Positions 21,966 through 33,105 of a DNA stretch of 64,000 nucleotides are shown in pieces (position 1 is the first letter of the stretch; each line of letters starts with the position of its first letter). Below the pieces are notes generated by a model, which had not been told where the DNA came from, made no database searches, and saw only the letters and a list, made by a program, of their open reading frames with translations. The position numbers and the translations under genes were made by a program. The stretch spans positions 22,433,501 through 22,497,500 of the forward strand of contig CM069878.1 in NCBI GenBank assembly GCA_036172665.1. Direction: 5' to 3'. The stretch comes from Prosopocoilus inquinatus. Lineage: Eukaryota; Arthropoda; Insecta; Coleoptera; Lucanidae.

Positions 21966-23210
21966 TATACTTGTAAGTACTACAAAACTCTCAGTTTAAT
22001 ATTTCAATACGTATTGACACCTCCAACAAGAATTCAAATACCAAGTAATTTGAATTTATCAGGAATTTTCTTTAATCATAATCGAACTAATTGCCAAACT
22101 TCTTCTTGCCAGTAGTTGAGCCGCACATAATTTAAAAAATAGACATCCAGACTGCGTAAAATGAGTTTTGGTGATTACAATTAAAGAGAAGATTAAAGTG
22201 GAGTACAGTCGGCGGTTGGATTTGGAAACGGCGGTGATTCATCGCCAGTGGAGAACGAGCAACTCGTGGTTTTGTGGTGGACCGCATTTCGTGCGCTGGA
22301 CCATAACCTGCATACTTCCACTTTGTTTATAAACCCTTAATATCGTGTGTCTCTGCCGGCCAAATGAACATTTTTGCCACGATGTTTAATTACCAGATAT
22401 AACTAAGCGGAAATTTAAGAAAAACAATCAATTCCTTTCATAAATAAGAAAGTACATTTTCAACAATTAAATGTTTTATGAAAAATACATACGTAATTTA
22501 CCTGTAAGTAGAAAAGATCAAACAAAGGAAAGTTAAGAATGAAAAAAAAAATTTTTCAGTCGCATTGAAGTTTGGAATGTTGTAAATAAGAATTAAAAGA
22601 TTGTATAGAAACCAATTGCAAATCTTTAACCAAACGTGTTTTCCTGGTAAGGGTAATAGAAGTTGAATACCAATGCTTTCGAATGAAAGAAATAGGAATA
22701 GAAAATCTGTTTAGGAAGAAACTTAAGCCGAAAGCTAAATTATATGAACTCGTTGAGAAAAAATATCTCTATCAAAGAAGAGCACTTACTTTGCCTTGGA
22801 AAATTGAAAAAAAAGTGGCTTAATTTGAAAGGGTTAATAGCTTCAGATAATTGTAAACCTTTTGTGGTTAGTTTTCTAATTAAAACAAGAATTTATTATT
22901 CCGGCAGCTGTTACTTATACTTTTATTTGGCAAGAGTTTCTAATCTTAATTTTAAAGCGCTAGAAATCGCAATAGGAACTTTTATCTTTAACCTCAAGCC
23001 AAAAATTTTCGTTCTCATGCTTCATATCCCTTAACATCAGGAATGGATTTATAAATATATTTGATAAAAAACTGTTCTTCGAAGGAGTTGGACTCATATC
23101 TGAAAAGCTATACAAAAAATATAGATTTTCGCCCAAAGGACAAATGTAAATAAAATTGCAACACATATTGGCTTTACGCAATCTAAGGAAAATGAAGATT
23201 TATTTTTAAT
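21966..23210. other. Unassigned 1.2-kb region
   Basis: Small frames exist (for example 22,744-23,034 on the plus strand), but I recognise no domain. The right part may be the decayed upstream portion of the RT fragment that follows. Confidence 0.3.
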
Positions 23211-23455
23211 GACTTAGAAGTTCTAAGTAAGTTATACGTCAAAATAATCAAGATTCTATCAGAAGGATATCAACCACTTGATGTAGAATAAAAAAGGGGA
23301 TTTAAAGCTGGTTGTTCGGCTGTTGACCATTAATACTTGTACATATTTTATTTAACACAAGGACATAGGATAGAATAGCCACTATCCTACATTACCCTCG
23401 TTGATTTTATCAAATCTTGCATTTGCGCAAACTATAGGAACGATTAGAGAAAAGC
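23211..23455 (+). pseudogene. Degenerate LINE reverse-transcriptase fragment
   Basis: Translation gives KLYVKIIKILSEGYQPLDVE, a stop, then KRGFKAGCSAVDH, which matches the G-F-R-x-G-x-S-x-x-D-H block preceding the first catalytic motif of non-LTR RTs. Further on, in another frame, YITLVDFIKSC is a decayed F-V-D-F-x-K-A block. It is too short and mutated to assign to a clade. Confidence 0.55.
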
Positions 23456-25374
23456 TACATTAATGTCATTGTAACATGAGTCCTAAAATAATTTTACCGA
23501 AGTTCGGGCCTGTTACAGTCTAGAAAACCGCATTTCAGAAAACAGCCTGTATATTGAGTTTGAATCGTATTTATCCTTGGCGCAATATGAAAAAATAATT
23601 TGTGTGGGAAACGCCGCACCTATTTTGTCTGCTTTGCGTTAAAAATAGTTTTTTCTACCGTTCTCTCCACCGCAAAATTGGATTCTTAGAACGCAAACGA
23701 TCTCACGCTATGTGGTGTCCAACTCAGACAATATATCGGCCACAAACCATCGTAAAATTCTCGATGTGTCGGCATTTCTTTTAATGCCTTAAATAAATAA
23801 CATCGTCTGGAGTTTTTATTTTTAGATATCATTGCCTCATATTTTGCAATCATCTGTAGGTGCAGGTTTCTGTGGGAATGACCAAATTATTTACTCTACG
23901 CGTCAGTAGACAGGAAGTATTGCTAATGTCTCCTTTTTTTATGAGTGATTAGATCATGGGAATTACGGACTTTTGCGAGTTGATATTTCGACAGAGAGAT
24001 TAAATTACCTTCACACTCGACCTTTAGCGCTATTGGTTTTTCTTTACGTCAGCTGTTTCTTCGGTTGGATTTTGATAAGCCCTCCTCTCTTCGAAAGTGG
24101 GTACGAGTTACTTTTGATGTTTGGTGTTTATTTACATGTAATTATTCATTTAAAGTCATGGCACCAATTGTAAAATTTCATAGTTTTGGTGGCCACAATT
24201 TTAAGGACAGTACACACTTGGTGGATTTCAGCCCACCACCCACTTTGCGATATTTCCTGATTGCTGTTTTTATTAAAGTCATTTCCATTTCCTTGATCAT
24301 ATCCTCGTCTTGGGTTAAGAAAAGGTAACGCTCATTTATTGTTGCGTTTTAAATATTATTATATTAAATATCTTCTGAATCTTTTAACTTGAACTAGTAC
24401 TTTGAACACAATATAAATATAAGGCACCTAACTGCGTATTAACAACATATTTTTCAGATCCTCTATTCTTTCTAAAGGGTAGTTTTGTCAGTATTTTATT
24501 CCTAACTTTATTCGTATATTTCGTGAAAAATTTGCAAAGGAAATATTCTTTACATTATTTGGCATTCTCTTATTGCATTTCGATAAACTCAACCGTTTTG
24601 AAGTAATTGAGGTATAAAAGTTTCGAAAAAAAATATATAAAAATGTGACCTTATTTACTATTCACCCTGAAAATATCCGGAGACATTTCTGAATCACGGT
24701 GTATATCGTAGAAAAAGAAGAAAATGTACATTTGTAATACCATGCGATCAATGGAATTTATAATTAGAGCAGGCTATGATACTTTCCAAAAATTTGGCAC
24801 ACAGGCTTGCAATTTGAAATTAAAAATTTGAAATGTCAGAATTGTGACACTTATTTTTTTAAATGATTGATAATAAACGGATTTGTCTTATGGAACCTCC
24901 CCTAATATTCTAAATAAAGATTGTACGAAGCAGGAGCTAAATCTCAGATATGACAACTGTGAATTCATTATTTATTTCTGAATGTATCCAGCCACACAGT
25001 ATAAAATAGTACCAATCACAGCCTCCTCTAATTAAGAACTCCGCTGATCACCCGGTATTTTAAACATGTCGAGAACACACAGCAGCCGTAGTCCAAATAA
25101 TTTTATTAAAATTTTTAAATACATTGTATAAAAATCTCTTTAATGTATATTTAACATTGCCATTGTTCAGAAAATTCAAAAGACCAAATAATGCTGAAGG
25201 CAACTGTATTATTAAGTATGTAAATAACATAATCACCCTTATGTCGTATCATTTCATGTTATACGTAACGTGACGTTATTGATGAGTTCACTTTCAAATT
25301 CCTATATCATAACGCAAAATCAGTGATAACGCATGTTATGTAAAACATAAAATATTGTAACGTAGGGGTGATTT
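23456..25374. other. Unassigned 1.9-kb AT-rich region
   Basis: Two overlapping frames at 23,973-24,328 lack recognisable domains. I see no RNA gene or terminal repeat structure. Confidence 0.35.
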
Positions 25375-25523
25375 GGGGCAGTTCTCTATCGAATACGTTA
25401 AATTTAACGGATTGTTGCCATGGTAACTGCTGCTATGGTAACAACCAGTCAAAAATCTTTGTGATTGGTTGTTCCCATAGGAACAGACCTTTAAATTTAA
25501 CGTACTCGATACAGAATAGCCCC
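25375..25523. mobile_element. 149-bp MITE
   Basis: The left end GGGGCAGTTCTCTATCGAAT and the right end, complement of GGGGCTATTCTGTATCGAGT, form terminal inverted repeats of about 34 bp, each running into ACGTTAAATTTAA. The middle contains the internal palindrome-like CCATGGTAACTGCTGCTATGG and ATTGGTTGTTCCC. There is no coding capacity. The right end recurs at 45,838-45,902. Confidence 0.75.
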
Positions 25524-26087
25524 TATTATTTGTTAATGCAAATTCATGCGAAACTGACTACGTTTTATCCCGCTCTATGAAGAATTAATTGTTATCAAGC
25601 TCATTAAAAATGGCACTTAATATAGACAAGATATTTTGAATTAAGGAAATTCTAGAGCAGATTTGATAAAAAGGGCAGCATCTCCTAGGAACCTCTTATC
25701 GAAAGTGCCAGAAAAATGGGAAATGATTTTCTTTGGAATTCAATAACCTACGCTCCTCGACAATGAATTGATGAATGAATTAAATACATTAGGATTAATA
25801 AATTCTTCTAATTAATGAAAATGGACCCGGTCATCAAATTATTAACATGACGAGGCAATTGTTTTCAATCCGTAAAAGAAATCCTAGGCTAACTGGGATC
25901 TCATAGTATAGAATTCTCAAGTATGTTAATGTTATAACGGGGATAGCTAACACCACGGAACAATGTGAAGCAATTAATGGACACAGAAGTTTTTGTAAAC
26001 AATGTGTTTTCTGATTATTTGTGTGTCAAAAGTCTTTTGTCTGTACAAATAAACACATTGTTGATAAAATCCTTGACAATTTTTTAG
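25524..26087. other. Unassigned spacer
   Basis: No feature is recognised in this stretch between the MITE and the retrozyme-like insertion. Confidence 0.35.
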
Positions 26088-26152
26088 GTAAAAGTTATCT
26101 AGAAAAATTTTTGTGCAAATCGTTCTTGATTGCAGTGAAAACCTCGAGCAGC

Positions 26153-26197
26153 CTCTGGACAGCTGTTTCAGCCCTGCTTGGGGCTTCTTCAGCAGAG
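26153..26197 (-). ncRNA. Hammerhead ribozyme, unit 1
   Basis: On the minus strand: stem I CTCTG, core CTGAAGA, stem II AGCCC/GGGCT with loop CAAGCA, GAAA, then self-complementary ACAGCTGT as stem III, cleavage base C in the favourable GUC context, and CAGAG closing stem I perfectly. All conserved core bases are present. The palindromic stem III without a loop suggests activity as a dimer. Confidence 0.8.
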
Positions 26198-26465
26198 ACG
26201 TAGCTCGACATTCCCACTGCAGACCAAAAACGACTTGCCCAATTTATTCGCAATTGCGATGTAAGAATGATGAACAGATAAAATAGCGACATCTTACTAT
26301 CGCTTTTTGACCTGACATTGCAGTAGGATAGACAAATTGAAGCGGGATTTGCTCCTAATAAGTCCCCCATGCAAGGCGGCCATGCTTGCTGTCAAAGCAT
26401 AATGAAAGTTTTTAGAAAAATTTTTGTGCAAATCGTTCTTGATTGCAGTGAAAACCTCGAGCAGC

Positions 26466-26510
26466 CTCTGGACAGCTGTTTCAGCCCTGCTTGGGGCTTC
26501 TTCAGCAGAG
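26466..26510 (-). ncRNA. Hammerhead ribozyme, unit 2
   Basis: Identical in core and stems to the motif 313 bp to its left. It lies in the partial second unit of the tandem minus-strand arm, just before the orientation switch. Confidence 0.8.
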
Positions 26511-26556
26511 ACGTAGCAAGTCGTTTTTGGTCTGCAGTGGGAATGTCGAGCTACGT

Positions 26557-26601
26557 CTCTGCTGAAGAAGCCCCAAGCAGGGCTGACACAGCTGTCCAGA
26601 G
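26557..26601 (+). ncRNA. Hammerhead motif with mutated GAAA
   Basis: Plus-strand copy in the right arm with CTCTG/CAGAG, CTGAAGA and the same stem II, but the conserved GAAA reads GACA. That change hits a core base, so this copy is probably inactive. Confidence 0.7.
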
Positions 26602-26887
26602 GCTGCTCGAGGTTTTCACTGCAATCAAGAACGATTTGCACAAAAATTTTTCTAAAAACTTTCATTATGCTTTGACAGCAAGCATGGCCGCTTTGCATGG
26701 GGGACTTATTAGGAGCAAATCCCGCTTCAATTTGTCTATCCTACTGCAATGTCAGGTCAAAAAGCGATAGTAAGATGTCGCTATTTTATCTGTAAAAGTT
26801 ATCATTGCATAGATAATATGCAAGCCTTTATCACTTGTAATATGCATAAATATATATCTTCTTTTCCTACCAAAATTGCATGTTGTA

Positions 26888-26952
26888 TGTTCGAATCGAA
26901 CCTGGGCGTTCTGATTGAAAGTCAAATATCCTGTCCAGGAGACTAAGTCGAA
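26888..26952 (-). pseudogene. tRNA-Glu-like pseudogene 1
   Basis: The minus strand reads like a decayed tRNA-Glu(TTC): GGATATTTGACTTTCAATCA in the D-to-anticodon region and box B AGGTTCGATTC. The acceptor stem no longer pairs. It is the first of three spaced copies. Confidence 0.6.
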
Positions 26953-27028
26953 TCTTGCAACGTTAAATACCATTTCCACAAATAAAACCTTGTACAATGA
27001 CCATAAATGGTCGTTGAATAAAAAAAAT

Positions 27029-27097
27029 CGATATCGGAAATCGAACCCGCGCCTTCTGATTGAAATTCAAATATCCTATTCACAAGACCATATTGGA
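27029..27097 (-). pseudogene. tRNA-Glu-like pseudogene 2 with T-tract
   Basis: The best preserved of the three: the minus strand begins TCCAATATGGTCTTGTGAAT (compare metazoan tRNA-Glu, TCCCATATGGTCTAGTGG), has an anticodon loop with TTC and box B GGGTTCGATTTCC. It is followed at once by TTTTTTTT (27,021-27,028 on the plus strand as A's), a pol III terminator. Several stem mismatches argue for a pseudogene. Confidence 0.7.
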
Positions 27098-27204
27098 TGT
27101 TACAGTGTAAAAATCAACAATTCTCACAAAGAAAAACTTGCACAATGACTTTGATTTATGATATGAATGCAAAATGACCTTGATTGACGCATAATAAAAG
27201 AAAT

Positions 27205-27268
27205 TCCGATACTGTGAATCGAACCCAGGCCCTTGGTTTGAAAATCAAATATTCACTCCGGATTTTGC
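27205..27268 (-). pseudogene. tRNA-Glu-like pseudogene 3
   Basis: The third copy retains GAATATTTGATTTTCAAACC and box B GGGTTCGATTC on the minus strand. The spacers between copies 2 and 3 and after copy 3 share AAGAAAAACTTGCACARTGAC, so tRNA and spacer were duplicated together. Confidence 0.6.
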
Positions 27269-27299
27269 ATTGTTAAATATCAACAATTTCGAGAAAGAA

Positions 27300-29140
27300 A
27301 AACTTGCACAGTGACAATGATTCACCACATACGCAGACACCGCAATCTGGAAACACCCATTACGAATTGACTCATACATAAACCTCGACTCCAAGCAAGA
27401 GCACGATACCGTTTTCGCAACCAACTTCGCTCGTATCTAAATTGTTGTATCAGCAGTGAAAATTTTTAAATTGACTCGATTATCATTTAAATCTTTCTAA
27501 GAATGAAAAGGAACGTTTCACGTATTCCAGACCGAGATGTGTATCTTTTTGTCGGAGTCGCAGTTTGCAAGTGTTTAAAACGCGCTAAATAAATCAGGAA
27601 ACTTTAAGAACTTCGGTTTTTGTAAAAAAAAAATTAATTACTTTTACGAAAGAGATGATATATTATGCAAACCTTTATCATTTCTGCAAAGTACATGTCT
27701 GAAATGTATTTATATATAAACAATTAGTAGATATTCATTTCATAAGGAACAAAGTAACAGATTATGGATTAATTAATGGATATTTGAGAAAAATTTAGAC
27801 ACAATTTTCTTGACTTGATTTCTTTTATGTATCACGCATTGTAATTTAGTAGTATCTGTTTATTATTCGGTTTAAAAATTTGAGTCCTAGAATAAATAAT
27901 ATGTAAGTCCCAGTATAGACGACACATGATATATCATATCAAGTTTACTGTGGGGCTTTTACCAAACATGCGGAAGAAACAAATTAAAAATTCATACGAC
28001 AAATCTATTATTAGCGACAGTCTACGGTCCTAGTATCTCTTATAACTCTAGTAATATCAGAAGTAGTTCCCCATTACATCTTCTTCGAGATTTTATAGGA
28101 ATCAGACCTGACATTTATGTAGTTCTTTCTGTGGTTTTAGTTTCAGTTCTATAATGCATGACATGATGCTTCGTGACAAGCATATTCAAGTTCGCGAGTT
28201 TCGAACTTTAATATTAACTTATTGCAATTGCAATCTCCCTTACATTTCGCAATTTCGCAAACTTAAAACTTTTACGGCCATCGAAAATCGTTCCCGGTCA
28301 CGAAGTGAGGTAGTAATTAACAGTTGAAAGAAATTAACGTGGACGGGTTAGAATATGTGAATAAGCTGGACGAATTAAAACGTGCAAATCCGAAATCGAT
28401 AAAACAATTTCATTGTGTGCATTTAAACGTAGCAAATCTCGGGTAAACTCTTGCGTGCGTAATGCAGAATACAGAATGCTGATAATAGGAGCCACGGACG
28501 GATTCAATGTGATCGCAAACTGCAGTGTATCCAACATTATCCGTTTTCCGGGTCTAGGAGTGTAGCGGAACACCAACCAGGAGTTTAACAAAACTCCAGC
28601 GGGCTATTCTGTCCTTAGATAACTTTTACTTATATTAGATTAAATCTCTATCGATTCCATTCCATGAGTGGTCAAAGCACGGTTTATTCTCTGGCCAGTT
28701 TCAGCGAAAAAGATCCGTAGATGGAAAACGTTTCCATAATGAAAAGTTTCATCGCGGAAATGTTTTTCGCTGTTTACGTGTATGCTACGAGATAAACGGT
28801 TTTCTATGTAATAAAATGCTCTAGACTTTTATTAACTTTAGAAAAATCCACTTACTGGAAAGATAAATTACTTCAATTATAGTAAACTTGGAAACGATCT
28901 TCTTAAAGCTAATAATATTTTAGAAAGATCCCAACAAAAACTGATTACGTTTTGTAATTTAATTAATAGATTTCAAAGCTACTAAATTTTACAAAAACTT
29001 TATAGTTTAATTTTGTTACAAGTAGCACAGTTTTTTAAAACGTAACTAACGTAACTTACATATTTGTTTTTTCTTTTTTAATTAAAACGAAATATGAAAA
29101 TTGTTTTTAATCTTTAATCGAACACTGGAAATTACATAAA
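27300..29140. other. Unassigned 1.8-kb region
   Basis: Apart from small frames (28,334-28,591 minus) there is nothing recognisable: no domain, no RNA, no terminal repeats. Confidence 0.35.
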
Positions 29141-29345
29141 CGCTCAACGTTTCACTATCGCTTGATAGCTTCGCCAGGAGTGAAAAAAATTAATAAACCA
29201 TCGGACAAGAGTCGATGTCAATGAAAACGAAATAATTGAAGCAGTTTTGAAATGAATGGATGAACACACAACGTTTCGTTAACGATTATTAACTTCGTCA
29301 GGAATGGAAAAACACTCAACGTTTCGCTTCGTTACTCCTGGCGAA
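29141..29345 (-). repeat. Penelope-type terminal fragments with three hammerhead-like motifs
   Basis: Three decayed copies of the Penelope 3' terminal sequence lie head to tail and then inverted. The first (29,141-29,182) has stem I CACTC and GAAACGTTGAGCG but CTGGCGA in place of CTGANGA. The second (29,265-29,306) keeps CTGACGA, a GTTAA/TTAAC stem II and GAAACGTT. The third (29,311-29,345) is an inverted junction of a GCGAAACGTTGAGTG half with a CTCCTGGCGAAG half. The flank CATCGGACAAGA also occurs after the intact motif at 17,570. Confidence 0.65.
29265..29306 (-). ncRNA. Hammerhead ribozyme-like motif (core intact)
   Basis: Minus strand: CTGACGA, stem II GTTAA/TTAAC with a six-base loop, GAAA, CGTT. 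Stem I is weak (CATTC against GTGTG), so activity is doubtful. It belongs to a Penelope-derived terminal fragment. Confidence 0.55.
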
Positions 29346-30268
29346 GTTTTTAATCAACAGCGAACATATTTCTGTTTCAATAGAATTATTTTTAAATGTA
29401 AATTCTTGCTTTCCTACCAAATATATCATAAAGCATTAAACAACACAATACGTAGGATTGTTTTTAGTCTGTTTATCAAATACAGGGGCTTTCAAAATTA
29501 AAATTAAATAAATAAATACTCAGATTTTTTTCCTTCCATTCCACAGTTTTGATCAAGCAGGCAAACATCTAGTTAACAAGCTTTACTGATTTTTGGAGTT
29601 TGGCAATAAGAACAAACATAAATCATATTCAGAAATATTTATTTATCAGTTAATAAGTGCCAAAAAAGATTAAATTCAACCTTTACGGTGGAATAATGTC
29701 CCAACCTATCACAGAATAAAATATAAGCCTGCATTAAATTTTCTGCTTTTTTTAAATAAAAATATGAATGAGGTGGCAGGAATTTACAATTAAAAGAAAT
29801 TGCATTGAAAAGTAATACGAAAACTTTCTCTGGTACTTTCTTAAGAGTCCAGAATAACGCACCGGAGAGCTTATTCGCCATTCTTGAATCATTCTGTGTA
29901 AGGTCCAACTGTCTAACTTACACCTATTAATAATAAAGAAAAACAGTAATTGAGAACAGGCTTTTCAGAATGATAGGGTTTTAGAAAACTCACAGCCTCG
30001 TTATTTTGGTGAAAATCAGAAAAGTTATGTGTTAATATCGTGTAAAAAATTTCAAAACATGCCTGATGCCCGTCTGCACGTATTCGGTCAATTAAACTGC
30101 CCGAGAAAGCAGACAATTCGAAATTTAGTGAATAGATTAAGACAAAAAAAAGGTTTAACCAAGCCGTCTTAAAAAACCAATAATAAAAAATTTATTTCGT
30201 CCTCTAGATCATAATAATGATATAGGATAAGTCAATGTCAGGACATACATACAGTGCAGTACAGTACA
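29346..30268. other. Unassigned region left of mariner
   Basis: Frames at 29,639-29,908 and 29,913-30,116 (minus) show no known domain. Part of this may be LINE 3' UTR disrupted by the mariner. Confidence 0.3.
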
Positions 30269-30270
30269 TA

Positions 30271-31778
30271 CGTGGGCTGCTGGAAAAGTTTCTGGAAACG
30301 GTATGAAAAAACGCGTATGAAATTTGGTAAACGGTATCATTGTTTTTCGAAGTATTCGCCTTCGACGTCAATACACTTTTGCATACGCTCGAACCAATTT
30401 CTAAAGCACGTTTTCCACTCTAAAGATGGTACCTCAGAAACCAGTGTCCGGAATGTTTCAAGCGCTGCGTCAGCCGACGAAAATCGCTCACCACGCATTT
30501 TATTTTTGATATTTGGGAACAAAAAATCATTAGGTGATAAATCAGGTGAATATGGACAATGAGTCATTAATTTAACATTTTTGTTGGACAAAAAATCAAT
30601 TGTTTGACGGACTGAGTGAGAGCTGGAGTTATCGTGATGGAGAATAATTCGTCGATTTCGATTGTTTCTTCTTATTTGATCGATGACTTCCGGTAAATAA
30701 ATTGTAGTATACCAATCAGCATTCATGGTTTTTCGATCCTCTAAAGCAGACCTTAGCATGGTAGGGGAACATGACGGAGTATATCCCCTTTCTTCGCGAT
30801 ATTAGTTGCGCGCTTATCTCAGCAACCAATCACACAGGGACCCTTTTTTTGTAACTTCTATGTGATCACACTTGTTTGTTAATGGATTCATTGTTACCGT
30901 CGATGGGTGGGGGATACTACAAGCTGGCTGTTCTCGTATATTATGCCCAGGTTTGCTCTAAAGCCATGGTTGCTACATGCCCAGTTAAACCAAAGAAAAA
31001 AGCAATCATTTGCTTCACAGTACTGCGTGAACAGACAACTTTTGTTGGTTTTGGTTCATTTTGAAATACCCAAACGGTAGATTGTTGTTTACTTTCTGGC
31101 TCGTACGAACAGATCCACGTTTCGTCACAAATAACGATGTTATAAACTAAATTTGAACGACCTCCAATGAATTTCTTGAGCATTTCTTCGCACAATTTGA
31201 CACGACCCTGCTTTTGCGCTTCTGTTAAATTGTGTGGAATCCAACGACTGCAAAGCTTTCATACGTTCAAATCATGCAAAATCTGGTGTATTACTTTCAT
31301 GTCAATGCGTAAGGAAGCTTGAATCTCACGGTATATCACATGTCGATCTCGCTCAAGCATTTCACGCACAGCATCTACATTAGTGGCAACAACAGATGTT
31401 GATGGACGACCTTCATGAAATTCGTCACTGAGAGAGGTACGTCCACGCTGGAATTCGGCAAATCAATTATAAACACTGCTCTTTGATGGTGCTTCATCTC
31501 CAAAAGACAAATGAAGCGGATCGAGGCATTGTTTCGGCGTTAGAGTACATTTGAAATCGTAAAAAATCGTGGCACGAAAATTTTCACGCGAGATTTCCAT
31601 GTTTACACAAAATTACTTGTTCTCAAATGCTGTACTGTACACACAAAACTAGTTCAGTTGGATAGGAACTGTCAATAGAATTATAGGCGAAAATCGTAAA
31701 ATTTTTCAAATATGACAGATGATAAACGCTAACAATTCTAGACCTACTAGATTCCAGAAACTTTTCCAGCAGCCCACG
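30271..31778 (-). pseudogene. Mariner transposon with dead transposase
   Basis: Terminal inverted repeats starting CGTGGGCTGCTGGAAAAGTT at both ends and TA duplications (30,269-30,270; 31,779-31,780) delimit a mariner of about 1.29 kb once the inserted MITE is discounted. On the minus strand the transposase begins MEISRENFRATIFYDF and keeps the three catalytic regions: CDETWICSYEPESK, ILHHDNSSSHS and YSPDLSPNDFLFP, spaced as in D,D34D mariners. Two in-frame stops in the N-terminal half and a 208-bp insertion in the catalytic domain inactivate it. It probably landed in the 3' UTR of the LINE that follows. Confidence 0.9.
30747..30954. mobile_element. hAT-like MITE inside the mariner
   Basis: A 208-bp insertion interrupts the mariner transposase and is flanked by the perfect 8-bp duplication CTCTAAAG (30,739-30,746; 30,955-30,962). 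Its ends are CAGACCTTAGCAT and the complement of CAAACCTGGGCAT, imperfect 13-bp inverted repeats. An 8-bp duplication and CARACCT-type ends suggest a non-autonomous hAT. The uninterrupted mariner copy at 55.9 kb proves the empty site. Confidence 0.85.
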
Positions 31779-31796
31779 TATGTACATCAATTGAGA

Positions 31797-33083
31797 CTAT
31801 AGATATTTGCTAAGTTTATAGAAACACTTAGCTGTTGAACAATTTTGTAGTTTAACCTTAAATTGGGTTAAAGAAGTACTATTGATTATGTCCGTAGGAA
31901 GTTTATTATAAATGGTCACACAAGAATAATGAGGCGTCTTTTCGTATAAGGTTGATCTTCTCAGTGCTTCACAGTTTCTAGTTGGGTAGTGATAGTTAAT
32001 ACAATTTTTGTAGGATTTGCTAGTTTTTTTTTCAAACAAATATTACACATTTGTAGATAAAAATGCTGGTAACTGTCATTCGCTTTTTAACAAATATTGG
32101 TTAAAAGACTCCATTGTCGGGATTTGAAAAATTAAAAGTACGAATCTTTTAATACTGGATTATTAATTAATTAATTAATAATGGATTAATACTGGATTAA
32201 GCAAGGAGATATTACCCCAAAATATTATGATATGTATGCAATATGTGAATAAACCACGGCATAATACACTTGCAGTAACCCAGCGGTATTTAAACTCGAT
32301 TTTAGTTTTAAGATCGCATAAGTTTTGTTTAACTGACTACAGTCATGTTCTACTTGCATACAGCAAAATAATCTTGGGTCTAAGATTAATCCTTAAGAGA
32401 TTATTTTTTTTGTAATGCTTCTGTCATCAACAAAATCAGGAATTATTTTTATAGAAATATACGATATTGTTTTTTTTCGTATTTAATACGAGTCTATTTT
32501 TGTGGCATTTGTTTTTTTTTTTTCACTGCCACTGATGAATTATCGGCATACATGGTAATAAAGTTATACACGTATTTAAGTAATTTACAAACATTAAAAA
32601 AAAGTGGTTCCAGCACCGAACCCTGGGCAACTCCTATATCTACTTCGTATTGATCAGATTGAACACCATTACATGTTACGTACAGTCTTCTTTCCGATAG
32701 AAACGGAATAATCCAAGATAAAACGTTTTGACGAATCCCCGACTTACGGTGTCGAAGGCTCTTGTGAGGTCGAAGAAGAGACCAGCAACACAATTATTTT
32801 TGTCCAACTCCTTGTAGAATTGGTATGCTGCAGTGTCTGAGGACATTTTCGCTCGAAAGCCATGTTGGGACTTCGCTATTAAGTCAAATTCTTCAGTGAA
32901 GCTCACTAAACGGTTATATAAGACGCATTCAAAAATTTTAGAAAGCACATTCAAGACCGAAATAGGTCTGTTTTTAACCATATCCGACGGATCACCTTTT
33001 TGATATAACGGTACCACTTTTACAAGTATGCTGTTCTTAGTTGAAAAAGAAATATTAATAGAAAACAGTTTAGACCGGCGCAC
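31797..33083 (-). pseudogene. LINE reverse transcriptase (Jockey-like)
   Basis: The minus strand carries VVPLYQKGDPSDMVKNRPIS, KSQHGFRAKMSSDTAAYQF, the first catalytic block AGLFFDLTRAFDTVS, AQGSVLEPLFFN and the active-site region YADNSSV, where the usual YADD has become YADN. After a decayed stretch with a WGN block comes the C-terminal TRNCEALRRSTLYEKTPHYS and VTIYNKLPTDIIN ending at 31,797. Several frameshifts break it. Endonuclease and ORF1 are missing. Confidence 0.85.
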
Positions 33084-33105
33084 AATTTTTAATCTAAAAT
33101 GGTCT

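Larger units (their letters stand above)
26100..26791. mobile_element. Retrozyme-like insertion, head-to-head inverted composite
   Basis: A 692-bp insertion is flanked by the perfect 12-bp duplication GTAAAAGTTATC (26,088-26,099 and 26,792-26,803). The left 417 bp is the hammerhead repeat in minus orientation: one full 313-bp unit plus 103 bp of a second. At 26,517 orientation flips and 275 bp follows in plus orientation, ending ATTTTATCT. One duplication around the whole composite means that it entered as a single event, not by two insertions. The arrangement fits twin priming during target-primed reverse transcription of a multimeric RNA (inference). It has no coding capacity; the open frames across it are side effects of repeat structure. 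Confidence 0.85.

Noticed and set aside
22744..23181. Opposed small frames between the LINE and the RT fragment
   Set aside because: AT-rich, no motif, length within chance expectation; possibly decayed LINE sequence.
23973..24328. Overlapping frames of 66 and 87 codons with hydrophobic stretches
   Set aside because: Hydrophobic runs come from T-rich codons; no start context, homologue or splice signals that I can support.
26297..26770. Two mirror-image 133-codon frames (26,297-26,698 minus; 26,369-26,770 plus) with near-identical products
   Set aside because: They arise because the retrozyme-like repeat is present in both orientations; the unit is non-coding and its frames are not conserved between copies.
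29639..30116. Two minus-strand frames of 89 and 67 codons
   Set aside because: No domain match or terminal structure; left as unassigned.
32155..32205. TTAATTAATTAA-type repeat with duplicated TACTGGATTA
   Set aside because: Short slippage product inside decayed LINE; not a target duplication.
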